In this document: piece after piece, positions 1-13,455 of the stretch
Numbering within the stretch: position 1 is the stretch's first letter
Layout: the number at the start of each line of letters is the position of its first letter
Origin: Asparagopsis taxiformis
Lineage: Eukaryota > Rhodophyta > Florideophyceae > Bonnemaisoniales > Bonnemaisoniaceae
Direction of reading: 5' to 3'
Length of the DNA: 64,000 nt
NCBI GenBank assembly: GCA_030407315.1
Contig: JALQPE010000230.1
Span: forward strand, 36,035 to 100,034
Notes under the pieces: generated by a model
What the model saw: the letters and a program-made list of their open reading frames with translations, nothing else
What the model was told of the DNA's origin: nothing
Database searches by the model: none
Made by a program: the position numbers and the translations under genes

Positions 1-800
1 CAGCAGCAACGTCCCGTAGTCGGCCACCCGTGGCAGCCGTCATACGCGATGGTCGAAGCGCCGCTCGAAGCCGCAGGGCCGGCCAAGCGACTCGCTGGCT
101 AGCCCTGGGGCGATGTCGAGCACGAATCGGTTACAAATCGTGACGAAAACACGAAAACCTGCAATTCTGCTTAACAACCACACACTTCATCGATATCTCT
201 CCCATCTTGCCCCCGGCCCAGCCAGCCTTTGTCACGGCGTGCGGCACGTCGCCGCGGCGCGACGCCACCAGACGTGCACAGGACCTGGAGGAAATCCTCG
301 CTCTCGCGCACGGCAATGCACGCGATTCGTCCCGCGTCCAGTCGCATCAGCCCCAGCGCCTCGAGTGTCGTTTCAGCATCTGCCCAACTTGTGTTCTGCG
401 TCGCGTTTTCCCCGACGCATGTCCCCTTCGCCGCTGCATCCTTCCTTTCCGCATCCAGTCGCGCTCCGGGAACACACTCGAGCCTTCGAAGATCCCCGGC
501 TCGTTTTCGCCGCCCATCCGCCGCATAACGCCTTGTCGCAGACATGTTTCCACGCTGTCTTTGTCGGGTCCGAAGAGCGTGTCGCATCCCGGCTGGCGGT
601 AGCGTCTACCGGTAGAATAGGGATGTTGATTATCCGACTTTGATCATCTGCGTTGTATCGCTCTAGAGAGCACATCAGTCTTCCAGCGTCGCTAGGTCGA
701 TGACGGCATCATAACAGCGATTCTCGCCGTTTTCATCGCATCGATCATTTTCTGAGACGCGTTTTGTCCACGCAGAAACTCCGCATGGTCCTGGAATGCC
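1..800. other. GC-rich stretch, no identifiable gene
   Basis: Several frames stay open at once on both strands between about 110 and 680, which is expected from high GC content rather than coding. The best-looking frame is on the minus strand (171-587, 138 residues, Ala/Arg-rich) but has no motif I recognise. It could be the edge of a gene lying outside the window. Confidence 0.4.
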
Positions 801-3800
801 TTGAATAGTGCTACTTATTGGACGTGCCGTGGAGCTATCATGGTGTATTTGTCCAGATCAGCGTCCCTGATGACGAGGTCGTGTACATCTTTGCTCAGGC
901 GTGTTGGGGACCCAGGATGCTCCCCTTGGGCTTGTCTTGCGATGGGTGTTGGTCCAATTGTAGGAGCACTGAAATTGGTAATTGAATACCGAAATAAGAT
1001 CGATGCATTTCAGACACCAATTACATGTGGAAACCAACAAGCGAGATGTACTGCAATAACAACGTTCGCAGTCCATTTCGTGCTCCAGCGTTGCTATGGT
1101 GAAAACTGTACCATATTGTACATGCGTCACATGCTCTAAACCCCTACATCTCCAACGCGTCGACTCGTTGCAGAAGAGACGCGGTCTGGCGTTCTTTAGC
1201 TATGGTTCAGCTCTGCCATCAGAGGGTGATCCATCCACCAACCTCCCTTACGCCGCAAATGACGAGATTGAGTCGAGACTTCATTTTCGATATTTCACTT
1301 TCAGCTGCTTCGAATGAACCAGCGGCGTTGTCACCCTCCTAGCCACAACAGCTTCAGTCGAAATCGCGCCGACAGCTGAATTGTACCACAGCTCGTCTGC
1401 TCTGGTTTTCATCCATGGAATCTGCATCGACCACGTTCGATACGTTATCCTGGCATGAAGACAGTGATGAAAAGCCCGTCGTCCTCTCAATACTGACCAA
1501 GCCTAGTACCCGTCAGAAGAGAAACTGCGCAACACAGCTCCATTGCGTTGATCAACTATGGATATCGCGCATTCCTTTTTTTACAGACATACCTCTATAA
1601 AATGCACTACATATCGCCGATCATTCGATACGACAAGTTTGATTCTACAGCGATAACGAAGAATCCCGAAGCGCGAGACGACACGATCCATACACGTGAC
1701 ACATGATGCATATCTCAATGCAATACGAACTGCACGTCACGATCGTGCCGAAATTGTAAACCACTGCGACTGTCGGAGATTTACATCACCATGTTGACAG
1801 TTGCATGCGACACCTCGAGCGCCCCGGATCATCTCGGACCGAAAGCGATTTGACAGAATATACAGTCGCGCAACGCATGGCATGCATAAATAATATGCGA
1901 CAGCAACTATTTCTGACCCGGCGGATACAAAGCGTGGCATTACTATCCCCTGAACACAACCGTTTTCGGGAAGTGACTGCGTTGTGAAGCTTATGATCAG
2001 TTCGGGGCGAATCGCAAACTTGTTGGCACTTGTGGATATCTCACAAGTGCACGATATTTGCATTCTGGCTGAACGTCGGGAATCTGCCATCATCGTTTAC
2101 TACCGCACTGTCGACAGAATTGGTGTACCTGTTGTGTACATCTCCTTGGTCGTCAAAGTTTCGAGTTTCCACAGACGCATTGGACATATGGCTGATGCAG
2201 ATAGCACGGCATTTCTCATCGCCTGATCGTAACGAGCGCACGTACTGACGGCGGGTAGCAGCCTTTTTGATTATTCTCTCACTTTTGATGTCCATCGCCA
2301 GTATTCCTCCTGTGCCCCACACACTACTACACTGCATGAATACATTTGTCGTGATGATTAGTCTACATGTACATCGACTAGCCAGTTGTATTCTTGTAGT
2401 CATGTAGTGATGTCGTCATCGACCCATTACGACGGTTCAATAGGGATACCCTTCCTGGCTCTCCTCCCTCACGATCGTATTACCTCTCAGAATGAGAGTT
2501 TGCATGAGTATCAGATCAACTTTGACGTTATATTCCTAACGTTGGATTGGAAAACAAAAGTTGTTCACGAGGGGATAGATTTAATTTGTGCATACTTCAT
2601 TTGCATCCTTCTCATCGCGTTGCACAAGACAATACATGTGATCGGCTTTACAGGACTGCAATAACTATCGAATTGATCGCAATATTTTTTGTTCAAATGT
2701 CCATAATGTCCGCTGTGACGAAGTGGATCGTTATAGATTCGCGCCGTGTATCCATTTGGGAAGCAGGATTGGGTATGTAGCACCCGCACCATTTCCATCC
2801 GAGCTGAAATGGGTGTGTTTTCATCGTCATGTTTTGCGGTCACACCAGATTGATGAGTAGCTTGATACATGATGGATGACAAAATAGATGTTTTAAAAAC
2901 CGCTTTCAGGTGTGGCTAGAACATACCACCTAACGAAAAATCATACTGGATCCAACTTTGCTGAGGTTACTATACCTGGGATGCAAAATAACAAACAAGT
3001 CGAACGGGTGAAGATGGCAATCAACTACTACCTAGGAGATGGAAATTTCTACCCAGTTCAAAACCTGCAGATTAGCAGTCCGTTGTGAGGCGGATGTGAA
3101 TTCAGCATATCATCTACGCAATCAACCACAAACTCCACCAACGAATGCATCCGTGAACCCCTACCCCAGCCACAGCAGCGCTCCCAACGTCCAAATCGCA
3201 CCTCGCCGTTGCGCGTCTGCCGAGTGTACACAAACCGGACATGCACAAAGCATACACCAGCGTCACACACGCCGCAGTGTAATTTCCAGGTGTAACCAAT
3301 TCAGGAGTGTTGATCCACGCGCGACCATCCAATGACACCACAGAACAGCCACATCTCCGCGAGCACAATCGCGACATCCCATTGGCGCATCGGCTGAATT
3401 GAAAAATCTGCCCCAACCACCCATCGGACACGTAGATACACTCCCCGAGACTTGGCCCCGACGCGTGGCATGCGCGCGACAAGTGTCCATATCCAGACAT
3501 ATATCCGCGATGCACGCGACGAAACCTCAAAATTTCCACAAAATCACCGCATGCATCCCGACATCCCATCAATGCAACACTACACGCCAGCAACGACGCG
3601 CGGACCGAATCGTATTTCAACGCCGTCCGTGGCGGATGGTTCGCTTCGTTGGGGGTAGGATGGAAAGACCCGGGGCGTAGCCCCGGGTCTGCGATCCCCG
3701 ATTCGGATGGCGACTTGTGCGACCGATTCATGCGCGTGTCTCGGAGCGCCCAATCGTCCATGCAGTTGAAACGCGCATTTGTTTCCGGCTTTCAACCAGT

Positions 3801-6800
3801 GCGTCGTGCATAACCGCCTTCGTGCTCACGACGACATCAATATCGCACATCACTCTTCTGTCTGCATCGCACGCGATTCCGCTCATGCATCTTTCCGACC
3901 CGGTACGCTCGTTGGGTTGCGCGTGGAAATGGACTGTTGCATGGAGACGAACTCGGCTACGGTGATTCGTGCCGACGCGGGGATGGCCCGGTGCCAGGGA
4001 TTGTCGTTGGGATAAGCGAGGGTGTGAGTTGTGTTGGGTTGAATTCTGGTTTTGTAGAGGGGTTGTATGCGCCGTTGTAACATACTGCTAGCGGGAACGC
4101 AAAGATCAATTTTCGTATCGTAGCGAAGAGTTTTCGTCTTTGGAGCTTTATCACTCTGTACTGGTTCTACTACACCTCCGCGATGCATATCACCCTGCAT
4201 TCTTTCCACGTCGGTTCATTGCGCACCGCCTGCGGTAATTTGAGTGGGTGCGCCTTGTCGACCAAGTCTGTGGTTCGAATCGAGCCTCAGCGTATTGTTG
4301 ACACCGTCAAACCCGTACATCCCCAATCTAGGCGCCATCTACTTGTTTCCTTGTGTTCTGTGAATCTACTCGGCTTTCACTCGGCTTTCATGCTGCGTAT
4401 CGACAATCTTCAAGCATCTAACGTTACATACCCAACTCCCTTCAAAACCTCGATCTATCACCCCCTCTTCCACCGCATTTGCGAGAATACCAACCAAAGT
4501 AGACATACGTTATATCCACACAACTCGCTCCCACTGCATCACCACCTCACGCCTTCACGATGCTTTTGTAATCTGATCTAGTCAGTCAAACCAGCTCTCC
4601 CCTTTCCGCGATCGCCCGTCTCCTCTACACACCCAGGCTCTCTTTAGTGCCTCCATCCCGTTCAAGCTTCCCACATGTTTACTCTGCAGCCGTGCGTCGC
4701 AAAGCTGCTACCTTCTCATCCAGCCTGGTCTCCCGCTAAACGCTGGGTCAATCACAAGCGTGTCAGGGTCAAATTCTATGACGATGTATGATGTTTTGAA
4801 GCTGAGCAGCACCTCATGCTTTCCTTCATTCACCTCACACAGACACTCACCCAGCTTGCATTCGAAGATGTAACGTTTGTTTCCAACAGACTGCCTGCCT
4901 TTGATGATTCGCACAGCACGATGATGCCCATGCTCATGGATCACCCAACCTCAAAATCGTTATCCAATACTGCTGGGGGTTTGCAACGTCTGCGAGCGTG
5001 TGCCAGTTGTATATTCGGTCCTGGCAACTGTACAAGGGCAGGGGGTTCTGTCATGGGTAGTGTTGAAATCAGCAAAGGGCATACGTTTTGGAGATTGTGG
5101 AACACACAAAGCTTGTGTTACAGCCAATCATTGAGATAGTGGAATAGTTGGGGTTGTCGGCTCAATTTGCCCATTCGTGTGCATCCGGCGACACAAACTT
5201 TTATCGCAACTAACTCATGATTGGGACACCATGATCTGTAATTTCATACCATGTGGAGGCCTGCAACATGCACTGATTGCTGCAGTATCGTTTAAGAATC
5301 ATCTCATGGCGCCTGACATAGGTCTCTGTTTGCCCTCAAGTCGAGTACAGAAAAGTCCAAGCGCAGATTGATTCAAGGAGTTGTCTGCAGCATGGCAGCC
5401 GGGTCAAGTTTTTGAACCGGGTGTCAAAAGAAAATGGGATGACAGGGCACTTCGTATTGCAGCTATTCTGTGCATTGCAAAAGCAGCATTTGTCTTTTGC
5501 TGTGTGTGAAAGAGAAGCTGTGATGGGGGTACAACGAGGCTACTAGATTAGTACGGTCCAAGCTAATATTGTTTACTGTGAGACGATGGATCGGCAGTTG
5601 GAGTACACGATTTAGTGCTGGACATGAGTGTGAAGATGTCCATGTGCTTAGAGGGCGGACCTGGCATGCAAAGCTACTCAATCCTGCCGTCTACCGTCAA
5701 GATCTACCGCTTTTTAGAGTTACACCAACAAGAAAAGAAGACGAATAGTGGGAACTAGAGAAGACGGACAAGTATATGACCGAGAATGTGGTGCGACACC
5801 AGCTCGGAGCGTAACGAGCTACGGAGGTTCTGAAGCTACTGACCGACTATCGATGGGTGGAGAGAATGAATGAGGACAAGGAGCGACCACCATTCCAGAA
5901 GAAACTTGTCGAACTGCATCTCTCGCGGTAGCATTTGGAAGAAGAAGAGAAGTTGCTAATGGGCAAAAGAGCGGTGCGTGATATCGAAGTAGTTGTGAGG
6001 ACGATGGAGCTTTGGACGCCGCACTGTGAAAAACCGCAGAGAGTGTTCGTTCCAATTACATGGGCGACTGCGAGAATTGAGACACACGCGAGACGTACCG
6101 GAGTGGAATATCTGGAGCATTGAGTAGCCTTGGGATCGAGCTAAGCTTGGTGCGCCGGGTGGGACGGCTTTTCGAAGCGCGTTCTGCTGTGCGGAAATGT
6201 GCCAGATACAATTTAGTTAGATCTGAAGTTGCCAGTGTTTTCGATAAAGCTCCGATTTGCGTCACAAATAGTCATCTTGATCCAGGTACGAAGCGCAATG
6301 CAAAGCGGATACGTGAACGATTAGTTTCCCTACCTTTTGAACGGTTCGATGTATTCAAACGACTGTCGAGAAATGTCGCATTTGCAACGACGTGAATTCG
6401 CCTGTCTGGTTGGTATACCGAGTGACCAGACGGGGATACGAAGATATGCTGCATTTGCATTCAAGCGTTGACTGCTCTAGGACGGGTGATTGTTGCTACG
6501 ACATATGCGTGGCTGTAGATGGGAGACGTACACAGTGGAGGACCGAATCGAATAGTCAATGCACATGATGGTGCTTTGACATCGCGTACTGCCAGGGCGG
6601 ACACAACTGTTGTCGCACGCGCATTATGTGAGGAAATAATCCTTGTTCGGAGAACTGCAACTGTTCACGCACACAAATAGTGATGATAGTGAAGGTGCGC
6701 ATTCATCGTTTGTTCACAACAGTGCACAGAGATGGGAACCTGTGTGTTTTGGGACTACGATGAACCTGGACGATTGTGGGATGTGCACGAGCGCAAGGCT

Positions 6801-8388
6801 CGACAGGCGTGACGAGTGTTTAAGTAGACGCTGGCGGTTGCATATATGAATTTGGGTCCTGTTGTACATTTTGCGATGGATGGGCAATAGCAGCCGTTAT
6901 GTATCATGGATTGCACTCTACATGACGACGAAATGAGTGCTGTTTGTTCGTTTCGTCTCCGTGATGACTTGATGTTCTCTTGGTATTTAGCGATAACGCT
7001 TATGTTCGAGACTCGCGAGAGATTTTCAAGAGTAGTGATCAAAGCGAGGCATATTTTTCTACCTATGAGAAACTTAGAATTCAGCAGTCATAGCGCTGAT
7101 AATGAATTCCCAGGACGGTCAAGTCGAACGGTTGAGATGCATCAAGTATTGCTACGTGTTTGACGTGTTCGAATACCTGGATTGAGGCACACTTTCGTCT
7201 TTAAAATTTCCACTCGCCGTCCAAAATTAGAGCTGATAGCGAACTGCATTGTTTTGCCGCATGACCCGGAAGTGCCGGAACGAATATGCTCAGCATGTAG
7301 CTCAAGTTCGCACAGGACTCGTGAGGCATACAATGACAACCTGAAGCAATACTGTCAGTCGTGATTACCGCACGCCATGGGTATTGGGGCGTTACATTTT
7401 CATGCACATAGCACTGTCGTTTCCTCTGGCGCGGCGGTAGATTAGTCATTGAGAGGACCGAAAAAACTGCGCAAAAGAACGCAAACAAGCACTTGTCATG
7501 GACGCTATTTCGGAAAGTTGTCGGACGGCGATGCTGATTCGTGAATGTGAAGTCTGCAGTCATATCACCAATCAGTGGATACTCTGCGAATGCCGGCAAT
7601 TTTGGCTCAGCTGCACTATTGCTTTCGGGCGAGACAGAACTTTTATCACAGCCGACTCGGGGGATGATCTTGAATTTGGTCACTGTGCACTGTGTGCTAA
7701 ATTTCATCTTGTGAATTTCGAGAGATGAATTCGGTGGTCTTCAACAGGTCCACTCCACCGCCGACCATACTTAATCGTCAATCGCCACAACGCTTTGATC
7801 CGACTCTACCAGTTGTCTCCCGAGTACATCCACCCAGTGTATCATACAGGGATTGATTCTAGCGCAAACCTGGGAATACAAGAAGTATGCATCTTGTTCC
7901 ATCACCCGGCCCTCGATAAGCTACTGCTGTCGAATAACACCCAAACTTATTTGCAAACTGGTCTTGGGAGCTTTTCCAGATACGGTAGAGCTGCGAATTG
8001 GGCAGATAAATTGGTTGAGGAATCCCAAACCCAACTATCAGAGGTGAAGAAGGGGATGGATACTCAGTCGGAGCTACTTGCCCTGCTGTTCCGCGTATGG
8101 AAGGATGGTGGGTAATTCAATGTCTAGAGATAGAAGCATCAATACCAGCTTTGAGATGGCTGTGTTGAAATAAAAGCATCATCGAGGGATGCAATACCGA
8201 TCGGCGTTCACAACATACGTTATGAAATAATTCTACAGTAGACCTCTTGAACAAATAATGGCTTTTAAAGTAAATATTTAGAAAACGACTATATAATATG
8301 TTCATTTCAAAAAATCCTAGAAAATTGATCTAAAACATAACACTTGAATAATTGCAGATTGAATCATCACAGATCGACCATTTGATCA
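801..8388. other. long region without recognisable genes
   Basis: Only short frames occur here. The longest are 215 residues on the minus strand at 3114-3761, 168 residues on the minus strand at 7201-7707 and 106 residues on the plus strand at 7795-8115. None shows a domain, a signal peptide or repeats, and all compete with open frames on the other strand. 3000-4300 is richer in GC than its surroundings. This is most likely old transposon debris or intergenic DNA. Confidence 0.5.
3666..3690. repeat. perfect GC-rich hairpin
   Basis: Two perfect 11-base arms (AGACCCGGGGC and its complement) flank a 3-base loop. There is no T tract after it and no gene beside it, so no role is assigned. Confidence 0.6.
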
Positions 8389-8484
8389 AAGATCGATATA
8401 TTTCCTAATTGCCAAGCGTGAAACTAGATGACCACGACTATTCCAAACACAGGCTTTCTTCATAGTAGTTGCAACCCAATAGAG

Positions 8485-8492
8485 TATAAAAG
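8485..8492 (+). promoter_or_regulatory. TATA box of the Harbinger-like transposase gene
   Basis: TATAAAAG lies 88 bases before the ATG at 8573. A pyrimidine-rich start-like stretch (CTCACC) follows about 30 bases downstream, the normal spacing for a core promoter. Confidence 0.55.
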
Positions 8493-8572
8493 TAGCAACT
8501 TACCCCAGTCCAGACCAACTCTCACCATCCAGATACCTCTACAGGCAACTCATCCACTCACAGCTCAACAAC

Positions 8573-9822
8573 ATGTCTACCAACCCTACCCCCAACGTCA
8601 ATAGGGCCCTTATCATGCTCAGTGAGGCCGCTGAGACCCACCGTAACCGCATTCAGTCGAGTGTTCCCCGTGATGACTCCTCCGATGATGAAGTGTCAGC
8701 ATGTCCGCTTCTGGACTGCTACGTGTCAAAGGGAGGGCCCGATACCTCAAAACAATGACAAATTTCACAGAGTCTGAATTTGACTATATTTGGACACGAA
8801 TGAACACCCATGTTCAGTCCACGTGGAACGTCGGGAGAGGTCGTAAGTCAAAGCATCAGCCCAAGGATGTTCTTTTCATGACACTCACTGTGCTCAAGCA
8901 TCCTTCGACGTGGCAGATGTCTGGTTTGATGTTTGATATGAAAGGGCCAACCTTCCAGAAGCTGATCATGGGATACCTGGAAATAATTGGGCCAGAGCTG
9001 TACAAATTCGCAGTGACAAGAATGAACTCCAAGTACACTATGAAGAAGGAGATGTTGGAAGGCCAGGTTTTCTCGACATTCGATTTTTTTCGATATGCGA
9101 CAGATGTCACTTTTCAGCAGACTAATCGTCCATCTGGGAATATGCGTGAGGGCAAGTTATATTTCAGTGGTAAGCACAAGCTGTACGGATACAAAACCGA
9201 GGTGTCTGTCATTCCACGTGGATACGCTATTGGCTGCAGCAAGCATCGCCCTGGATCTATTTCGGATATTGACATCTTCTATGATAACCTGGATTTTCAC
9301 GAGAGTTCCGTGGCCAAAGGCAGTGATATGGCTGAACTTGATGATGATGGAGAATTGAATGACACTTACCCTAATCAATGGGGCATACTCGGTGACAAGG
9401 GATATCAGGGTGGAACAAGACACATCAGGATGATTCATCCAGTTAAGAAGCCAATTAATGGGACCCTGACTGCTGACGAGAAGGTGTTCAATGAGGAGCT
9501 GTCAAGTGACAGAATTATTGTGGAGAACTATTTTGGTCGCCTGTCAAGCTTATGGACTGTCATGTCCAACAAGTACAAGTGGAACGAAGACACGTACGAT
9601 CTGGTTTTCCGTACTTGTGTGGCACTGACAAACATCCACGTCAAGTTCAACCCACTTCGTGACAGTGACCAGTCCTTCTATAAGTCGCTGCAGAACTATC
9701 TTGTCAATACTGGAGACAACATCTCTCGTAAGAGGGCCCGCTCCCAGGAGCTCTATAGGGACAGGGTAAGGAGGAGGCTGGCGATGGAGTTTGATGACTT
9801 GCCTGAATATGATAGTATGTAG
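8573..9822 (+). pseudogene. DDE_Tnp_4 (PIF/Harbinger-like) transposase, one frameshift
   Basis: This encodes a nuclear transposase of about 410 residues that would cut and rejoin element ends through a DDE metal-binding triad. The N-terminus begins at the ATG at 8573 (acidic, Ser-rich) and runs in one frame to about 8742. The rest continues in the next frame from about 8743 to the stop at 9822, with a single missing base near 8742 as the simplest cause. Visible landmarks are the first Asp in FRYATDVTF, a block matching FSGKHKLYGYK, the second Asp in GSISDIDIF, then GDKGYQGG and the Glu in VENYFGRL. The C-terminal tail is basic (RKRAR, RRR). The wording resembles oomycete family members. The superfamily call is firm; present activity is unlikely unless the shift is bypassed. 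Confidence 0.85.
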
Positions 9823-11116
9823 GGTTGACAATGCTCCAGACTTGATTCACCAGTAAAAATTCGATGTTTGAACCCTTTCAGGTAGGGGCAGGCTCTGAAA
9901 AAAATTGATCGTCGATTACATCCATAGTGGAAGCTGCATTCAGGAAATGACATTTAGTCGTTCATTGTACTGTTCGAAGGCTAGTAGTGTGCTGAGTAGT
10001 TTGATTGGACAAGCTTCCAGCGTGGCATTGGAGCGAACTTTGTCCCGCACACACTTTTCACCTTCCAGTACAAATCATCCTCATTACAGCAATTACCCAA
10101 GAGCAATCAACGTGGCAGGATTCGAACTGAGAAACTCAGTCAGTGCACTGTCTGATTTCAGGACGGACTTACAGTGTAATATGTAGCTGAGTATGCCAGC
10201 AGCCTCGACCAAGGGCGGGAGGGTATTGGCAAACACCCTGTATTTTGTTAAAGAAAAGGGAATAATTTTTGTACTGAGTAGTTTTGAAATGTTTGCGTAT
10301 TTTCCTACTTGACGGGCCTTTGATTAAAATATACAAATTTTTTATTTTAGTTCGTAATCTAGGAAATGATGAAGCAATTAGGAAATGACTCGATCTTTAA
10401 GGAAATACCCCGTATTTGAATATGAGGTCTAGTACTGACTAAGAAGATAGAGCGAGGTTAAGATTGGCAGCATCTATTGACGAAATGGTCCATCCATACA
10501 ACTTCGATAGATGCACACTTGAAGGGCCGGATATCTATAATGGTGAAATTGCGCTCAACATATCGTAGAATGTCACCTCCATCATAAAGAGCTATGGAAT
10601 TATTCTAGCACGACACTGAAAGATAGCACATTCATCGCATATTCTTCACTGCTCCTAGTCCCACCCTCGCCTTCATATGAACGGAAGTTGGACAGGATGA
10701 TTATACTGCGCTTCGTGGTGGTGCGAATCCTGTAGAAACGATTCGCCTTGCATTGGGAACGAGAGTTTCCGATTCGAACCTACAACGGTCATATCGGTAA
10801 GGTTTGGTTTCGGCGCCTGCGCATTTTAGATTTCGTTGGCTCAGAAGAGCGACCAAATCATAATTGGTGGAACATTTTAACACGTTTTTCATTCCATTTT
10901 TTTTACCTAGAAAATTTATTGCAAGAGGATCTCTTGGAAGCGGTTAACGGTGGAACTGCTGTTCCAGTTCCAAACTATGTGTGGAAATCTGTATATATGG
11001 CACCTTTCTGGGTTGCTCCTGAAATCACAAAACACAAAATAGGTCATATTGCATGTTGAAGATGCTACGTCATAGGTTCATACCTTTACTGATGTTGCCG
11101 GCTCGGCGGCGTTGGG
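9823..11116. other. AT-rich intergenic DNA, no gene seen
   Basis: There is no supported gene. A 103-residue frame at 10748-11059 has no motif. The segment should hold the 3' end of the Harbinger-like element and perhaps the long terminal repeat of the copia element that follows, but I could not define either. Confidence 0.45.
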
Positions 11117-12840
11117 TTAAATAGTGTTGAGTATGTTACTGTAATGCTGCAGTGTAATAATATGATCATCCGATGATGTAGGCGGGTGCTGGTCTCGACG
11201 CGGAGAAGGGATGATCACTGGACAGTCGCCGCGCGGCGCGAGCAGTGAGAGCCGGAATAGGGAGAGTTTTTGCTGAAATGGCGCGGGCTTGAGCGCTTTC
11301 GTTAGTATGTCAGCCGCGTTCGCATGTGTGGATATATGCTTGGTGTCGATGCGTTTGGGCGCCACTTGTTCTTTTGAAAAATGATATTTGACATCAATTT
11401 GTTTTGATTTTGGCGTCGGGTGTTGGGTTTTGGCTGTTGTAATCGCCCCCTGAGTTGTCCATATGAAGTATTGTTGGGTTGGGTTCTGGGTGTTGGATAT
11501 CAGGGAGTAGGTTGCGTATACAGTTGATGTGCTGGGGAGCATGGTAAGCAGCCACGTATTCCGCCGCCCAAGTGCTGGGGGAAACGAACCGCTGTCTTTT
11601 AGATTGCCATGCAACGGGTGCGTCGTTGAACATGATAACTGACCCTGATGTAGAGCGACGGGCATTGTGGCATGGTGCAAAGCCGCTGTCAGAGTACGCA
11701 GTAAGTGTGGTTTCTGGCGTAGATTTATATTCAATGACTTGATCCCGGGTGGCACTGAGATAGCGGAGAACTCGGAGACCCGCTTTCCAGTGCAGGAGTA
11801 GTGGTGCGTGTGAATATCGGCCTAGATAGACAGTGATAAAAGCTATATAGGGGCGTTTTGAATCTACTAGACAGCGCAGGTGATAAATAAGCGCATTGTA
11901 ATCGTGTGTCTTTGTGTCGAGGGATGTGTTGATGTGTTCAGATGTGTTGAGGAGATCGGAAGCAATTGGGGAGGAAGCGGGTTTGGCGTCCTGTAAGTTG
12001 AACTTGGTGAGGACTGTAGTGTAGTGACATAGACTGGCTGTGAGATACGGATGAATTGCGGAGTACGAGTGACTCTCCATCCCAAATGTGTTGGACAGGA
12101 CCGAGGTCCTTGAGGACATATTTACGTTGGAGGTATTGCTTGGCGTGTTCGCGTAGGGACTGGTCATTAGATATGACTAGGAAGTCGTCGACTGTGATCA
12201 CGAAAAAGATCAACTTTTCGGAGTCGTGTGGGGAAGTAAAGAGGAACGTGCAACTTTAGCTAGACAGTTGGGTGAAATTTTTGAGTTGTAGATGGTGGGA
12301 AATGCCTTTTGTGAATGTGTTGCATGCTTGCTTTGCACTGTACGTATTACCAGTAACTCGGCGATCATGTCCAGGACATTTATAGGTACCATTTAAGCGA
12401 GGGGGTTGATAAATATAGATGGTTTTGTCGTCTCCGAAAGATTCGTGGAGAAATGCCGAGTCCAAGTCCCAATGATGGGATTCGTAGCCTAGAGTTGCGG
12501 ATATTGCGAGGGAGACGCGGATAGCCTCACGATCAGCTACGGGGGATGATATGGCGTCTGGGTCGAAGGTTAATTTGGTTGTTGGAGATCTCCGCGTATG
12601 TTGCAGCGGGTTTTACGTGTAATAGGTAAGCCGTTGGCGTCCGTCTTGGTTTTGGGGACAAATTTAACAGGGATAAGAGTGGTTGAAGGAGGAATGCTGT
12701 CTCAGGGAACATATGTAATGGTGAAACGTTTTTTCAGATTGTCTAATTCCGCATTCCATGACTTCTTCCATTCGGCGCATCAGGGGCAGCTCTGGCTTGT
12801 TTTAGATTTTTTGGCGCAGAGAATGGGATGGTAGTGGGTG
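11117..12840 (-). pseudogene. Ty1/copia reverse transcriptase and RNase H, degenerate
   Basis: This is the C-terminal part of a copia polyprotein, read on the minus strand across several frames. Reverse transcriptase begins near 12830 (CAEWKKSWNAEL, then PVKFVPKTKTDANG) and passes through LDSAFLHESFGDD near 12460. It reaches the catalytic VDDFLVIS near 12190. RNase H follows with YSDSGFAP and RRSTSGSV near 11650 and the closing KQIDVKYHFSKEQV and ADILTKAL near 11400-11270. At least four frame changes and some stops separate these pieces. The domain order and motifs are typical of Pseudoviridae-type retrotransposons. The 5' part of the same element lies upstream on this strand. Confidence 0.8.
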
Positions 12841-13455
12841 GCGTGCATAAGAATACGGACGTGTGGGCTTGTGAGATTGGTGTGATGTTGGTCGTGTTGA
12901 CTGGGTCATTGTTAGGGTCATATTACTTGAAGTCGGAAACACGGCATCTTTATACAGTTTGCGTTGTAGGGTTATAGATGTGAAAATGATTGGCGTCGAT
13001 TCTGCCAATGTATTGGAAGAGTTCTGCACGTGGTACTAGCTGGGGAACTGGTTTGCGGCTATGTACGTAGCCGTATTGGCCAAAAGGGAGGAATTTAGTG
13101 ACATCAGGGATGGTGTTTGTCCAGACACCAATTGGTGTGTTTCCATGGGCAGTGTGGGGTGAGTGGTTGTGATATTCTACTGCAAACAGTAGGGCAAAGT
13201 CCCAGAGGGTGGAGGGTAGGGAAGAGGATAAGAGAAGTGCGCAGAAGGTCTCCATGAGTGTGCGGTTCACTCGTTCCACGAGGGAATTTTCCTGAGGTGT
13301 ATATGGTATAGTAGGGTGTTTGGTGATGTGGTTTGTATGGTAAAATTGCTGGAGTGGTGCGGAGAAGTATTCCTTGTCATTGTCCATTGAAAGGTCTGTG
13401 ACGCGACGGGACGTGAGTTTGTGGATTTGGGATATGTGTAGTGCAATGGCCGAGC
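12841..13455 (-). pseudogene. Ty1/copia integrase, C-terminal part
   Basis: On the minus strand this shows MDNDKEYF, which carries the second catalytic Asp, then TPQENSLVERVNRTL with the catalytic Glu about 35 residues later. LWDFALLFAVEYHN follows, as is usual for copia integrases. The frame is open from about 13455 to 12950. The first catalytic Asp and the zinc-binding region lie beyond a foreign block of about 1.2 kb at 13456-14640. Confidence 0.75.

Larger units (their letters stand above)
8389..10398 (+). mobile_element. PIF/Harbinger-like DNA transposon, ends uncertain
   Basis: The transposase gene is bracketed by a weak inverted pair. The sequence at 8389-8413 reads as the complement of 10374-10398, sharing GCAATTAGGAAAT and TCGATCTTT with small gaps. 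This may be part of a terminal inverted repeat, but I could not find clean tips or a 3-bp target duplication. The bounds are therefore provisional. Confidence 0.35.

Noticed and set aside
3613..3628. Sixteen bases shared with the gypsy-1 long terminal repeat (16286 and 46316)
   Set aside because: The match does not extend either way, so a repeat fragment is not supported.
4262..4300. GGTTCGAATC, a tRNA T-loop-like sequence (also forms near 10120 and 10775)
   Set aside because: The flanking five bases do not pair, and no anticodon or acceptor arm can be drawn on either strand.
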